Assembly: GCF_000695625.1 (NCBI RefSeq)
Contig: NZ_JMQI01000064.1
Coordinates: forward strand, 124,001-188,000
Source of the DNA: Amycolatopsis rifamycinica
Lineage (GTDB): Bacteria; Actinomycetota; Actinomycetes; Mycobacteriales; Pseudonocardiaceae
DNA: 64,000 bases
Direction: 5' to 3'
Position numbers and translations under genes: made by a program. Under the pieces are notes generated by a model. The model did no database searches. It was not told where the DNA came from and saw nothing but the letters and a program-made list of their open reading frames with translations. Within the stretch, counting starts at the first letter, position 1. The number at the start of each line of letters is the position of its first letter. This document shows, one piece after another, positions 56,884-64,000 of the stretch.

Positions 56884-57742
56884 CCTCGGCGGCGGTCCGC
56901 ACGAACCGCGCGATCCGCGGATCCCGCGCCCCGGCCGGCCAGGCGAGGGCCAGCGAGTACGGTGTCGCGTCGACGACCGGCCGGTAGACGACGTCGGCCC
57001 GCGAGCGCAGCTCGGCGACCGACGCCGGCAGCAGCGCGATCGCCTGCCCCAGCGCGACCGTCTCCAGCAGCTGGGCGCTGTCGTACACGATCGGCCCCGG
57101 CGTCACCGGCCCGCCGGTCACGTCCTGCCCGGACCAGTACGCCCGGTCCGCGGCCGAGGAGAGCGGCCAGCACGGCGTCGGCCGCCCGGCGAAATCGGCG
57201 CAGGTCAGCACGGCCCGCCCGGCGAGCTCGTGGTCCGACGGCAGCGCCGCCACCCGCGGCTCGCTGAACAGCACCTCGACGTCCAGGCCGTGGACGCCGC
57301 CGCTTCGGCACCCGAGCACCGCCACGTCGGCCCGGCCGTCCCGCAGCATCTCCGCCTGTTCGCCGAACCCGCTGACCCGGACGTCGACCGGATCCGGGTG
57401 CGCGTCGGCGATCCGCCGCAGCAGATCGGTCGCGACCCCCGGCTTCGCGGTGACGACGAGCGCCGGCGTCCGCTGCGCCGCGCGCCGCGTGCGCCGGACC
57501 GCCGCGGTGACGGCGTCCAAGGCCTTCGCCGACTCGGTCAAGAGGACGGCTCCAGCCGGCGTCAGCGAAACGTGCCGGCTGGTGCGTTCGAAGAGCTGCA
57601 CCCCGAGCCGCCGCTCCAGCAACCGGATCGCGCGGGACAGCGGTGGCTGCGCCATCCCGAGCCGCTCGGCGGCGCGGGAGAAGTTCAGCTCTTCGGCGAC
57701 CGCGCGGAAATACCGCAGCTCACGGACCTCGACATCGTCCAT
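56840..57742 (-). CDS. LysR-family regulator
   Basis: A 300-residue regulator: N-terminal winged helix ELRYFRAVAEELNFSRAAER then LGMAQPPLSRAIRLLERRLG (to about residue 60), linker helix, and a periplasmic-binding-like effector domain. ATG 57742. It is divergent from the SnoaL-like gene at 57839, its probable target, with a 96-base gap that could hold a T-N11-A box. Confidence 0.93.
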   Translation of the reverse strand: MDDVEVRELRYFRAVAEELNFSRAAERLGMAQPPLSRAIRLLERRLGVQLFERTSRHVSLTPAGAVLLTESAKALDAVTAAVRRTRRAAQRTPALVVTAKPGVATDLLRRIADAHPDPVDVRVSGFGEQAEMLRDGRADVAVLGCRSGGVHGLDVEVLFSEPRVAALPSDHELAGRAVLTCADFAGRPTPCWPLSSAADRAYWSGQDVTGGPVTPGPIVYDSAQLLETVALGQAIALLPASVAELRSRADVVYRPVVDATPYSLALAWPAGARDPRIARFVRTAAEVSEALPRPGAVPAG

Positions 57743-57838
57743 ACCGGGAGAGTATCGCGGCAGAGTCCACAGGTCTTTCCCCTTCTGTTTCGCGCATGGT
57801 GGGCTTGGTGTCGATAACTCCACAAAGGATGGACACCG

Positions 57839-58222
57839 ATGACGGAACCGCAGCACAACAAGGAAGTGGTCCTCGCCTTCCTCCGGCTGGCCTTCACCGA
57901 GAAGCGCCCGGCCGACGCCTTCGCCGAATACGTCGGCGACGGCTACGTCCAGCACAACCCCCACGCCCCGGCGAGCGCGGAGGCCTCGGCCCGCTACCTG
58001 GCCGGTTTCGTGGCCCGGTTCCCGGAGCTCACCCTCGACGTGCGCCGGGTGATCGCCGAGGGCGACCTCGTTTGCACGCACAGCCTGCTCCGCTTGACGC
58101 CCGGTTCGCGTGGCAGCGCGATCGCGGACGTGATGCGGGTGCGGGACGGCCGGATCGTCGAGCACTGGGACGTGGTGCAGGAGGTCCCGGAGACCACGGC
58201 GAGCGGCAACCCGATGCTGTAG
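57839..58222 (+). CDS. SnoaL-like (NTF2-fold) protein
   Basis: A 127-residue single-domain protein of the SnoaL/polyketide-cyclase-like group: VVLAFLRLAFTEKRPADAF, GDGYVQHNPHAP with the His-Asn-Pro-His signature, and ADVMRVRDGRIVEHWDVVQEVP. It forms a cone-shaped pocket and may act on a small hydrophobic substrate. Probably controlled by the divergent LysR protein. Confidence 0.88.
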   Translation: MTEPQHNKEVVLAFLRLAFTEKRPADAFAEYVGDGYVQHNPHAPASAEASARYLAGFVARFPELTLDVRRVIAEGDLVCTHSLLRLTPGSRGSAIADVMRVRDGRIVEHWDVVQEVPETTASGNPML

Positions 58223-58276
58223 GCGAGGCGGCCCGGGACGACCGCGCCGGGCGGACGTGTCCCGCGCCGCGGGACG

Positions 58277-58924
58277 TCAGGCTTCGACGACCGGGCCGGG
58301 CTCGTCCGCCGGTTCGCTGTCCCTCGGCGCGATGCCGTGGAGGGCGGCGCTCACCACCGAGTTCACCGGCGGCGGATCGAGGGGCGCCGTGTGAGGGAAG
58401 ACCGCCGTCAGCACCGACGCGTGGCAGTAGCCCACCAGCATCGCCGCTGTCGCGTCCACTTCGGACTCCACGCGGAGCCGACCCAGTTTCCGTTCGGCCT
58501 CGAGGTAGGCCACCAGCCGATCGCGCCAGTAGCCGGACCGCTCGCTGATCTCCGCGAACCGCTCCAGCACCCTCGGCTGCGAGACCAGGCCGCTGAACGC
58601 CGGCACGAGCGCCTTGTGCAGGGCCAGGCCGAACTCCACGTGCCGGCGGAGGTTCCCGACGAGGGTGCCTTCGCCGGGCACCGGCAGCTCGCCCAGTTCG
58701 GCTTCCGTCGTGCGCACGTGCTCCAGGAGGGCCCGGGCCACCAGCTCCTCCTTGTCGGAGAAGTGGTTGTAGAGCACGCCGTCGGCGACGCCTGCCATGC
58801 GCGCGATCTCGCGCACGGTCATGCCGGTCGTGCCGTGCGTGGCGATCATCTTCTGCGCGGTCTCGAGCAGCAGGTCGTGCAGTGACTGCCCGTCCCGCTG
58901 GGCGGCGGCTTTCCTCGGTGACAT
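58277..58924 (-). CDS. TetR-family regulator
   Basis: A 215-residue repressor with the TetR helix-turn-helix GMTVREIARMAGVADGVLYN then HFSDKEELVARAL (about residues 33-65) and a helical ligand domain. ATG 58924 follows TACGAT (58932-58937) by seven bases, so it may have its own leaderless mRNA, although it also lies 24 bases after the methyltransferase gene in the same direction. Two overlapping palindromes upstream of that gene (59784-59813) are its likely binding sites. Confidence 0.92.
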   Translation of the reverse strand: MSPRKAAAQRDGQSLHDLLLETAQKMIATHGTTGMTVREIARMAGVADGVLYNHFSDKEELVARALLEHVRTTEAELGELPVPGEGTLVGNLRRHVEFGLALHKALVPAFSGLVSQPRVLERFAEISERSGYWRDRLVAYLEAERKLGRLRVESEVDATAAMLVGYCHASVLTAVFPHTAPLDPPPVNSVVSAALHGIAPRDSEPADEPGPVVEA

Positions 58925-58948
58925 CACCGCCATCGTACGGGCGCCCCG

Positions 58949-59767
58949 CTACGGCCTCCTTCCCGTGACCAGCCACGCCGTGCCGCGCAGCCGGACCGCC
59001 TCCGGGCCCGCGAACGGCTCGAGCGCCGCGGCCAGTGCCTCGGTCGCCTTGGCCGCCCGCGCGCTGTCGACCAGGCCCAGGTGGTGGCGGACCGGACCCC
59101 AGTCCGCGATGAACCGCACCGCGTCGGGGACATCGCGGCCCCAGACCTGGTCGGCCTCGACACGGGTGCACGCCACGTCTTCGAAGCCGGCTTCGGTCAG
59201 CACCGCCCGGGTCCGGGCCGGGTCCGCGAACGACGTCGGCCCGCTGCCGTCCGGCCCGGTCGGCTGCGGCAGGTACGCCGCCATCGCGCCGAAGACGCGG
59301 CCGAGATCGGTGCCGGCGAGCGCGGTCATGCAGAGGAACGCCAGCCGCCCGGCGGGGGCGAGCGCGCGCCGGACGTTGGCGAACGCCGCCACCGGGTCGG
59401 CGAAGAACATCACCCCGAACCGGCTGACCGCCAGGTCGAACCCGGCTTCGGCGAACGGGTGGACCTGGACGTCACCCTGCTCGAAACGCACGTTCGGCAC
59501 CTCCGCCGCCCGCGCCCGCGCGGTCGCGAGCATCGGCCCGGACAGGTCGACGCCGAGCGCGGACCGGGCCCGGGCCGCGGCGAGCCGGGTCAGCTGTCCG
59601 TTGCCGCAGCCGATGTCGAGCACGCGGTCGTCCGCGCCCACTTGATCGAGCAGACAGCCGTTGAAGCCGCCGTTCACCGCGTCGTAGCGCTCGGCGTGGG
59701 CCGCCCAGTGCTCGCCCTCGTACCCGTTCCACGCCTCGGCCTGCGCGGTGTTGACGATCCCGGTCAT
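58949..59767 (-). CDS. SAM-dependent class I methyltransferase
   Basis: A 272-residue methyltransferase: SAM loop VLDIGCGNGQLTRLAA (about residues 51-66), acidic GVDLSGPM, and GFDLAVSRFGVMFF. Substrate unknown. ATG 59767 has GGAGGGGATGGGG before it; ATG 59773 and 59791 lie in the same frame upstream. A strong double TetR operator overlaps its promoter, so expression is probably induced when the downstream TetR protein releases. Confidence 0.9.
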   Translation of the reverse strand: MTGIVNTAQAEAWNGYEGEHWAAHAERYDAVNGGFNGCLLDQVGADDRVLDIGCGNGQLTRLAAARARSALGVDLSGPMLATARARAAEVPNVRFEQGDVQVHPFAEAGFDLAVSRFGVMFFADPVAAFANVRRALAPAGRLAFLCMTALAGTDLGRVFGAMAAYLPQPTGPDGSGPTSFADPARTRAVLTEAGFEDVACTRVEADQVWGRDVPDAVRFIADWGPVRHHLGLVDSARAAKATEALAAALEPFAGPEAVRLRGTAWLVTGRRP

Positions 59768-59783
59768 CCCCATCCCCTCCGTT

Positions 59784-59813
59784 ATGAACAAATGTTCATG
59801 AACACATGTTCAT
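59784..59813 (-). promoter_or_regulatory. two overlapping TetR operators
   Basis: ATGAACAAATGTTCAT (59784-59799) and ATGAACACATGTTCAT (59798-59813) are near-perfect 16-base palindromes that share two bases, AT-rich in a GC-rich context, 17 bases upstream of the methyltransferase start. Confidence 0.75.
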
Positions 59814-59906
59814 GGTGTCTCCGACGCCATCCGCTGTCAAGGCTTCGACCCCGAGGGTCGTATCGATCACCTGTTCGAGTGGTTCGGATGCACCTGTCCT
59901 CCCGGA

Positions 59907-60761
59907 TCAAGCGCTGAGCAGCGTGACGTGCAGCGCGGCGAGGCGGGCGGGGTCGGCGATCACCTCGTACGCCGCCACCCGCTCGCCGCCGACCGTCACG
60001 GCCAGTGCGAGCACCAGCCGCCCGCGGGGCGCGACGACGACGCCGACGGCGCCGTCGAGCAGGGCCGCTTGGGCGAACCGGGCCCGTCTCCCGAACACCT
60101 GCGTCTCCTCGGCCACCGCACGGGCCCCGCGGACCTCGAGCGCCGCACCCGCCGGCAGCGCGGCGGCGTCGGCGCGGCGGACGACGTCCGGGGCCAGCAC
60201 GTCCAGCAGCGCGGCGAGGTCGCCGCCGCGGGCCGCGGCCAGGAACGCGTCGACCACCCGGCGGTGCCGGGCCAGGTCGGCCGGGGGCAGCGGCGAGCCG
60301 CCCCGGATCCGCTGCCGCGCGCGGCTCGCCAGCTTCTTCGCCGCGGCCGGCGTGCGATCGAGCACGGGGGCGATCCGATCGAACGGCACGGCGAACAGGT
60401 CGTGCAGCACGAACGCGACCCGCTCGGCCGGCCCGAGCGCGTCCAGCACGACGAGCAGCGCGCGGCCCACCGAGTCGGCGAGCGTGGCTTCGGCCGCCGG
60501 ATCGACGTCGTCCACCGGCTCCGCGAGCACCTCGAACGGCTCCTCGCGGCGGGCTTTCCGCGAACGCAGGACGTCGAGGCAGACGCGGGAGACGACCGTC
60601 GTCAGCCAGGCCGCCAGGTTGTCCACCGAGTCCGCCCGGTTCAGCCGCAGCCACGCTTCCTGCACGGCGTCGTCCGCTTCGGCGGCCGAGCCGAGCATCC
60701 GGTAGGCCAGCCCGCGCAGGCGGCCGCGTTCGGCCTCGAAGCGCGCCGCCAGGTCGTCCAT
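59907..60761 (-). CDS. ECF sigma factor with C-terminal SnoaL-like domain (SigJ/ECF41-like)
   Basis: A 284-residue sigma factor. Region 2 is AYRMLGSAAEADDAVQEAWLRL (shown in part; about 19-40) and WLTTVVSRVCLDVL; region 4 is LGPAERVAFVLHDLFAVPF with AKKLASRARQRIRG. An NTF2-like extension from about residue 165 replaces the need for an anti-sigma factor in this class and tunes activity. The DGGG motif usual in SigJ/ECF41 is degenerate here (ADAAALPAG). ATG 60761. A second SnoaL-like gene lies 76 bases upstream in the same direction. Confidence 0.88.
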   Translation of the reverse strand: MDDLAARFEAERGRLRGLAYRMLGSAAEADDAVQEAWLRLNRADSVDNLAAWLTTVVSRVCLDVLRSRKARREEPFEVLAEPVDDVDPAAEATLADSVGRALLVVLDALGPAERVAFVLHDLFAVPFDRIAPVLDRTPAAAKKLASRARQRIRGGSPLPPADLARHRRVVDAFLAAARGGDLAALLDVLAPDVVRRADAAALPAGAALEVRGARAVAEETQVFGRRARFAQAALLDGAVGVVVAPRGRLVLALAVTVGGERVAAYEVIADPARLAALHVTLLSA

Positions 60762-60837
60762 CGGTCACCTTTCGCCTGTGTCCACCGTCGTGTCCTTGAC
60801 GGATCGCCGCGACCGGAGGTGACCGGACGAGCTCGTT

Positions 60838-61236
60838 CTACGCCGAGCAGGCGGCCGCGATGGCGGCGGTGTCCCAATAGAACGGGCGAACTTCGGTGAT
60901 GCGACCGGCGGCCACGGTGATCGTCTGGAGGATGGGGAAGCCGAGTGCGCGGCCGGTCGCGCGGGCGCGGGCGCGCACGTTCGTCAGCACGACGAGCGGG
61001 GACGTCGTGGCGAGGAACGTCTGGTCCACGAAGTCGAAGGCGGCCCACGTGCGGCTCATCGCCGCGAAGAACCGCTCCAGACCGTCGTGACCGCGCCAGA
61101 CACCGCCGTACGGCAGGCCTTCGGCTTGGTGCAGCACGAAGTCCGGGGCGAAGAACGACTGCAATGGTGCGAAGTCGCCGGTGGTGAAGTACTCGGCTTC
61201 AGCGGCGTACATGCCTTCGAGAACGGAGACGCTCAT
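60838..61236 (-). CDS. SnoaL-like (NTF2-fold) protein
   Basis: A 132-residue NTF2-fold protein: LEGMYAAEAEYFTTGDFAPL, then APDFVLHQAEGLPYGGVWRG and ITVAAGRITEVRPFYWDTAA. ATG 61236 is chosen; ATG 61248 would add four residues (MVII). It precedes the sigma factor gene on the same strand, and sigma factors of this class often control a neighbouring small enzyme gene, so it may be a target. Function unknown. Confidence 0.82.
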   Translation of the reverse strand: MSVSVLEGMYAAEAEYFTTGDFAPLQSFFAPDFVLHQAEGLPYGGVWRGHDGLERFFAAMSRTWAAFDFVDQTFLATTSPLVVLTNVRARARATGRALGFPILQTITVAAGRITEVRPFYWDTAAIAAACSA

Positions 61237-61370
61237 GATGATCACCATGGCGCTTCGGCGGGCATGGCACCGGCGGAAATCGGACGCCTCGCTACGCCTC
61301 CGGGTACCACACCGCCGGCTCGCGGAAGTGGAACCGGCGGCCGCCCGGGACGGCGAACGGCTCCCCGAAG

Positions 61371-61697
61371 CTAGGGGCGGCTTCCGGCAAAACGGCGCGT
61401 GCGAGCCATCGACAGCCCGCCGAGGACGAGGGCGGCCGCGCCGATCACCAGGGCCACGTACCCGCCGACGATCCCGTAGCCGGTGCCGGGGCCGCCCTTC
61501 GCGGCGGCCACGACCCACCCGCCGACGACCACGGCGGCCAGGCCCCCGGCCAGTGCCACGACGGCTCCCCGGCCGCGGCGCAGGGCCAGTACGCCCGCGA
61601 CCACCCCGGCCAGGCCCGGCACCATGGCGATCAGGGACCAGAGCCGTCCCGGGGTCAGGTCGTAGGCGCTGACCGCGGCGAGGACGTGGACGTTCAT
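61371..61697 (-). CDS. DUF6223-like small membrane protein
   Basis: A 108-residue protein with three or four hydrophobic segments, opening MNVHVLAAVSAYDLTPGRLW and carrying KGGPGTGYGIVGGYVAL in the middle, a pattern I associate with the DUF6223 family. ATG 61697 has GGAGCG upstream. It is divergent from a two-component system 192 bases away and could be its target. Function unknown. Confidence 0.7.
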   Translation of the reverse strand: MNVHVLAAVSAYDLTPGRLWSLIAMVPGLAGVVAGVLALRRGRGAVVALAGGLAAVVVGGWVVAAAKGGPGTGYGIVGGYVALVIGAAALVLGGLSMARTRRFAGSRP

Positions 61698-61889
61698 GAG
61701 GCGCTCCTTCGGTTCCGGATCGGACGCCGGAAGCATGTCCGCCGGAGCGCTCGCCGGTCGTCGTGCGCGGGGAGGCACTTCGCGCTGCCGCGGGCGTCGC
61801 AGGAACCCGGGGACTACCGCGGGCGCAGTAGCCCGGAAATGCTCTTCGCGCGGGACTTCACCGCGCGCGCACCCGGTTAGGGTTCGGGG

Positions 61890-62990
61890 GTGAAGCGTGC
61901 GCACGTCGTGGACGGGGTGATCGCCGTCGGGATCGCGGCGGCCCTGGTGGTCGCCGGGCTGTCCGGCACGCGCCGGCTTCCGGACCTCGACGTCCTGGGG
62001 TACGCCGCGCTGGCGGCCGGCGGGCTGGCCCTGGCCGCGCGCCGCCGGGCGCCCGTCGCCGTGCTGACCATGACCGCGGTCTGCGCGCTCGCGTACCAGC
62101 TCGCCGGCTTCGAAGTGCCCGTCGTCGCCTACCTCTTCGCCGTGTACGCCGCCGTCCGGGCGGGACACCGGATCGCCGCGGTGGTCGCGTCGGTGCTCAT
62201 GCTCCTCGCGACCCCGCTGGCGCTCCTGGCGTCCGGCGTGCCCGACACCGGTGCGGCGTTCACGCAAACGCGGGACGTCCTCCAGCTGGCGTGGCTGATC
62301 GCCGCCGGCGCGGCGGGGGAGGCGCTGCGCCAGGCCGAGCGGCGGGCCGACGAAGCCGAGCGCACCCGCGAGGAGACCGCGCGGCGCCGGGCGGACGAGG
62401 AACGGCTGCACATCGCGCGGGAGCTGCACGATTCGCTCACCCACCAGATCTCCGTCATCAAGGTGCAGGCCGAAGTCGCCGTGCACCTGGCTCGCAAGCG
62501 AGGGGAAGACGTGCCCGACGCGCTGCTGGCCATCCGCGACGCCGGCCGGGAGGCCGCCCGGGAACTGCGGGCGACGCTGGAGGCGTTGCGCGACGACGAC
62601 AAGGACCCGCCGCGCGGGCTCGACGACGTCCCCGACCTCGTGCGCCGCGCCCGGACCACCGGCCTCGACGCGCGGTTGACCGTCGAAGGCGAGCGTGACG
62701 CCGTGCCGGCCGCGGTCGGCCGGACCGCCTACCGGATCGTCCAGGAGTCGCTGACCAACGTCGCCCGGCACGCCGCCGCGGCCACCGCGTCGGTCCGGAT
62801 CGACCACCGGCCCGGCGCGCTGGTCATCCGGGTCGACGACGACGGCCGGGCCACTGTGGACGGCGTGCCGGGTGTCGGACTGACCGGGATGCGCGAGCGC
62901 GTCACGGCGCTGGGCGGCCGGCTCCACGCCGGACCCCGGCGCGAGGGCGGGTTCAGCGTCCAGGCCGAACTCCCGGTGGACCCCGCGTGA
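61890..62990 (+). CDS. sensor histidine kinase (HisKA_3 type)
   Basis: A 366-residue kinase with about four membrane helices in the first 150 residues, then ERLHIARELHDSLTHQISVI with the phospho-accepting His, and the ATPase motifs AYRIVQESLTNVARHA, IRVDDDGRA and GVGLTGMRERV. GTG 61890 is six bases after TAGGGT (61878-61883), a leaderless start. The stop overlaps the response-regulator GTG (GTGA). Same architecture as the pair at 49-50.7 kb. Confidence 0.94.
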   Translation: MKRAHVVDGVIAVGIAAALVVAGLSGTRRLPDLDVLGYAALAAGGLALAARRRAPVAVLTMTAVCALAYQLAGFEVPVVAYLFAVYAAVRAGHRIAAVVASVLMLLATPLALLASGVPDTGAAFTQTRDVLQLAWLIAAGAAGEALRQAERRADEAERTREETARRRADEERLHIARELHDSLTHQISVIKVQAEVAVHLARKRGEDVPDALLAIRDAGREAARELRATLEALRDDDKDPPRGLDDVPDLVRRARTTGLDARLTVEGERDAVPAAVGRTAYRIVQESLTNVARHAAAATASVRIDHRPGALVIRVDDDGRATVDGVPGVGLTGMRERVTALGGRLHAGPRREGGFSVQAELPVDPA

Positions 62991-63673
62991 TCCGCGTCCT
63001 GCTGGCCGACGACCAGCCGCTCATCCGCAGCGGGTTCCGCGCGCTCCTCGACGTCGAGGACGACATCGAGGTGGTCGCCGAAGCCGGCGACGGCGGCGAG
63101 GCGGTGCGGCTGGCACTGGCGCACCGGCCGGACATCGCGCTCGTCGACGTCCAGATGCCCGGCGTCGACGGCATCGAGGCGACCCGGCGCATCGCCGCGG
63201 AGCCGGCGCTGGCCGCGGTGCACGTCGTCATCCTGACCAACTACGGCTTGGACGAGTACGTCTTCGAAGCACTGCGCGCGGGCGCGGCCGGGTTCCTCGT
63301 CAAGGACATCCAGCCGGAGGACTTCCTGCACGCGGTGCGGGTCGCGGCCCGCGGGGACGCCCTGCTGGCGCCGTCGATCACCCGCAAGCTGATCGACCGG
63401 TACGTCACCCAGCCGCTCGTTCCCGGCGCGGGGCTGGCGGAGCTGACGAACCGGGAGCGGGAAGCCGTGACGCTGGTGGCGCGCGGGCTGGCCAACGAGG
63501 AGATCGCCGAACGGATGGTGATCAGCCCGCTCACCGCGAAGACGCACGTGAACCGGGCCATGGCGAAGCTGCACGCGCGCGACCGGGCGCAGCTGGTGGT
63601 GTTCGCCTACGAGTCGGGGCTGGTGGCGCCGCGGCCGTCCGGACGTCAGGCCGGGCGGCCCGCGCCCGCGTAG
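62987..63673 (+). CDS. NarL/LuxR-type response regulator
   Basis: A 228-residue regulator: receiver domain VLLADDQPLIRSGF with phospho-Asp in IALVDVQMPGVDG (about residue 54), output helix-turn-helix VTLVARGLANEEIAERMVIS and LTAKTHVNRAMAKL. The start is GTG 62987, overlapping the kinase stop. The last 28 bases overlap the convergent NlpC/P60 gene. Targets unknown; the DUF6223-like gene is a candidate by position. Confidence 0.95.
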   Translation: MIRVLLADDQPLIRSGFRALLDVEDDIEVVAEAGDGGEAVRLALAHRPDIALVDVQMPGVDGIEATRRIAAEPALAAVHVVILTNYGLDEYVFEALRAGAAGFLVKDIQPEDFLHAVRVAARGDALLAPSITRKLIDRYVTQPLVPGAGLAELTNREREAVTLVARGLANEEIAERMVISPLTAKTHVNRAMAKLHARDRAQLVVFAYESGLVAPRPSGRQAGRPAPA

Positions 63674-64000
63674 TCGTCGCCCTTCGAGTGGTACGTGTGG
63701 ATCTGGATCGCCTGGCCCTCGGTCGGCGCGTTGATCATCAGACCGTTGCCGAGGTACAGGCCGACGTGGTGGATGCGCGTGGCCGGGTTGCCGTAGAACA
63801 CCAGGTCGCCCAGGCGCGGCTCCTGCGTGGCCGGGACCGGCGGGAGCGCGCGGAACTGGCTGTCCGCCGTCCGCGGCAGGCCGACGCCCGCGCTGTCGTA
63901 CGACGCCTTCGTCAGGCCGGAGCAGTCGAAGCCCGCCGCGCCCGCGTCCGGGCCGTTGCCGCCCCAGACGTACGGGAGGCCCAGCTGGCCGAGCGCGAAC
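63646..64000 (-). CDS. NlpC/P60 cell-wall hydrolase, N-terminus beyond window edge
   Basis: The frame enters from the right edge and stops at TGA 63646-63648; 117 codons are visible. It encodes the catalytic domain of a D,L-endopeptidase that cuts peptidoglycan stem peptides: YVWGGNGPDAGAAGFDCSGL with the nucleophile Cys, then RLGDLVFYGNPATRIHHVGL with the catalytic His, and YLGNGLMINAP. The upstream part, which would carry the signal peptide, is outside the window. Its 3' end overlaps the response-regulator gene by 28 bases. Confidence 0.9.
   Translation of the reverse strand, partial: FALGQLGLPYVWGGNGPDAGAAGFDCSGLTKASYDSAGVGLPRTADSQFRALPPVPATQEPRLGDLVFYGNPATRIHHVGLYLGNGLMINAPTEGQAIQIHTYHSKGDDYAGAGRPA

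Overview
The window is GC-rich, densely coding actinobacterial chromosome. I favour a Pseudonocardiales organism such as an Amycolatopsis relative, because it combines a propionyl-CoA carboxylase / methylmalonyl-CoA mutase core with many regulators, F420-type and imine-reductase-like enzymes and secreted wall proteins, and because many genes look leaderless (a TANNNT box 6-8 bases before the start codon). No rRNA, ordinary tRNA, prophage, transposase or CRISPR array is seen. Part of the gene content (accD5-accE, maf, accA3, glpD, lpdA with a cyclotransferase gene, an M20 amidohydrolase, purine nucleoside phosphorylase, phosphomannomutase) follows, as I recall it, the Mycobacterium tuberculosis Rv3280-Rv3308 segment, so the backbone is ancestral with accessory blocks between.

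Layout. 0-6 kb: a HEAT-like protein, hisS, a small membrane protein, and a tightly coupled XRE / ImmA metallopeptidase / membrane protein / amidohydrolase operon. 6-12.4 kb: a highly structured intergenic region, flavodoxin and pgm, a glycosyltransferase, a purine nucleoside phosphorylase operon and a MerR regulator. 12.4-19.3 kb: a membrane Ser/Thr kinase divergent from mutA-mutB-meaB (methylmalonyl-CoA to succinyl-CoA). 19.3-26.3 kb: an M20 amidohydrolase, a DUF559 gene bracketed by inverted arrays of a 21-bp repeat with two DnaA boxes, a cyclotransferase, an LpdA-type flavoprotein, two related secreted proteins and a class F sortase. 26.4-38.5 kb: glpF-glpK divergent from glpD, DUF1707 paralogues, the biotinylated carboxylase subunit, a dicarboxylate symporter and maf. 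38.6-46.3 kb: an accessory block between maf and accE with a GH3 glycosidase, PadR/MFS pump, a Ro60 (TROVE) protein with two upstream Y-RNA-like genes, and an LLM oxidoreductase with MarR. 46.3-64 kb: accE-accD5, two NarL-type two-component systems, several regulator plus redox-enzyme pairs with visible operators (MarR, HxlR, TetR), AraC, LysR, an ECF sigma factor and, at the right edge, an NlpC/P60 hydrolase.

How they work together. The carboxylase subunits (33.3-35.0 and 46.3-48.2 kb) would make methylmalonyl-CoA from propionyl-CoA and MutAB with the MeaB GTPase would convert it to succinyl-CoA; glpFKD imports and oxidises glycerol. The two tandem secreted proteins end in the same motif and sit beside a sortase, suggesting substrates and enzyme.

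The most interesting locus is 42.9-44.8 kb. Upstream of the Ro60 gene, on the same strand, are two RNAs with a shared Ro60-stem pattern (GARGGTTACTTCCG paired to ACCTTCNCC). One carries a complete circularly permuted tRNA module (T-arm, closed acceptor hairpin, D-arm), as expected for bacterial YrlA RNAs; the other keeps only the T-arm and hairpin. Also notable are three copies of a 59-bp element built from two 18-bp palindromes, and a likely structured RNA at about 5.95-6.15 kb with mutually exclusive stems.
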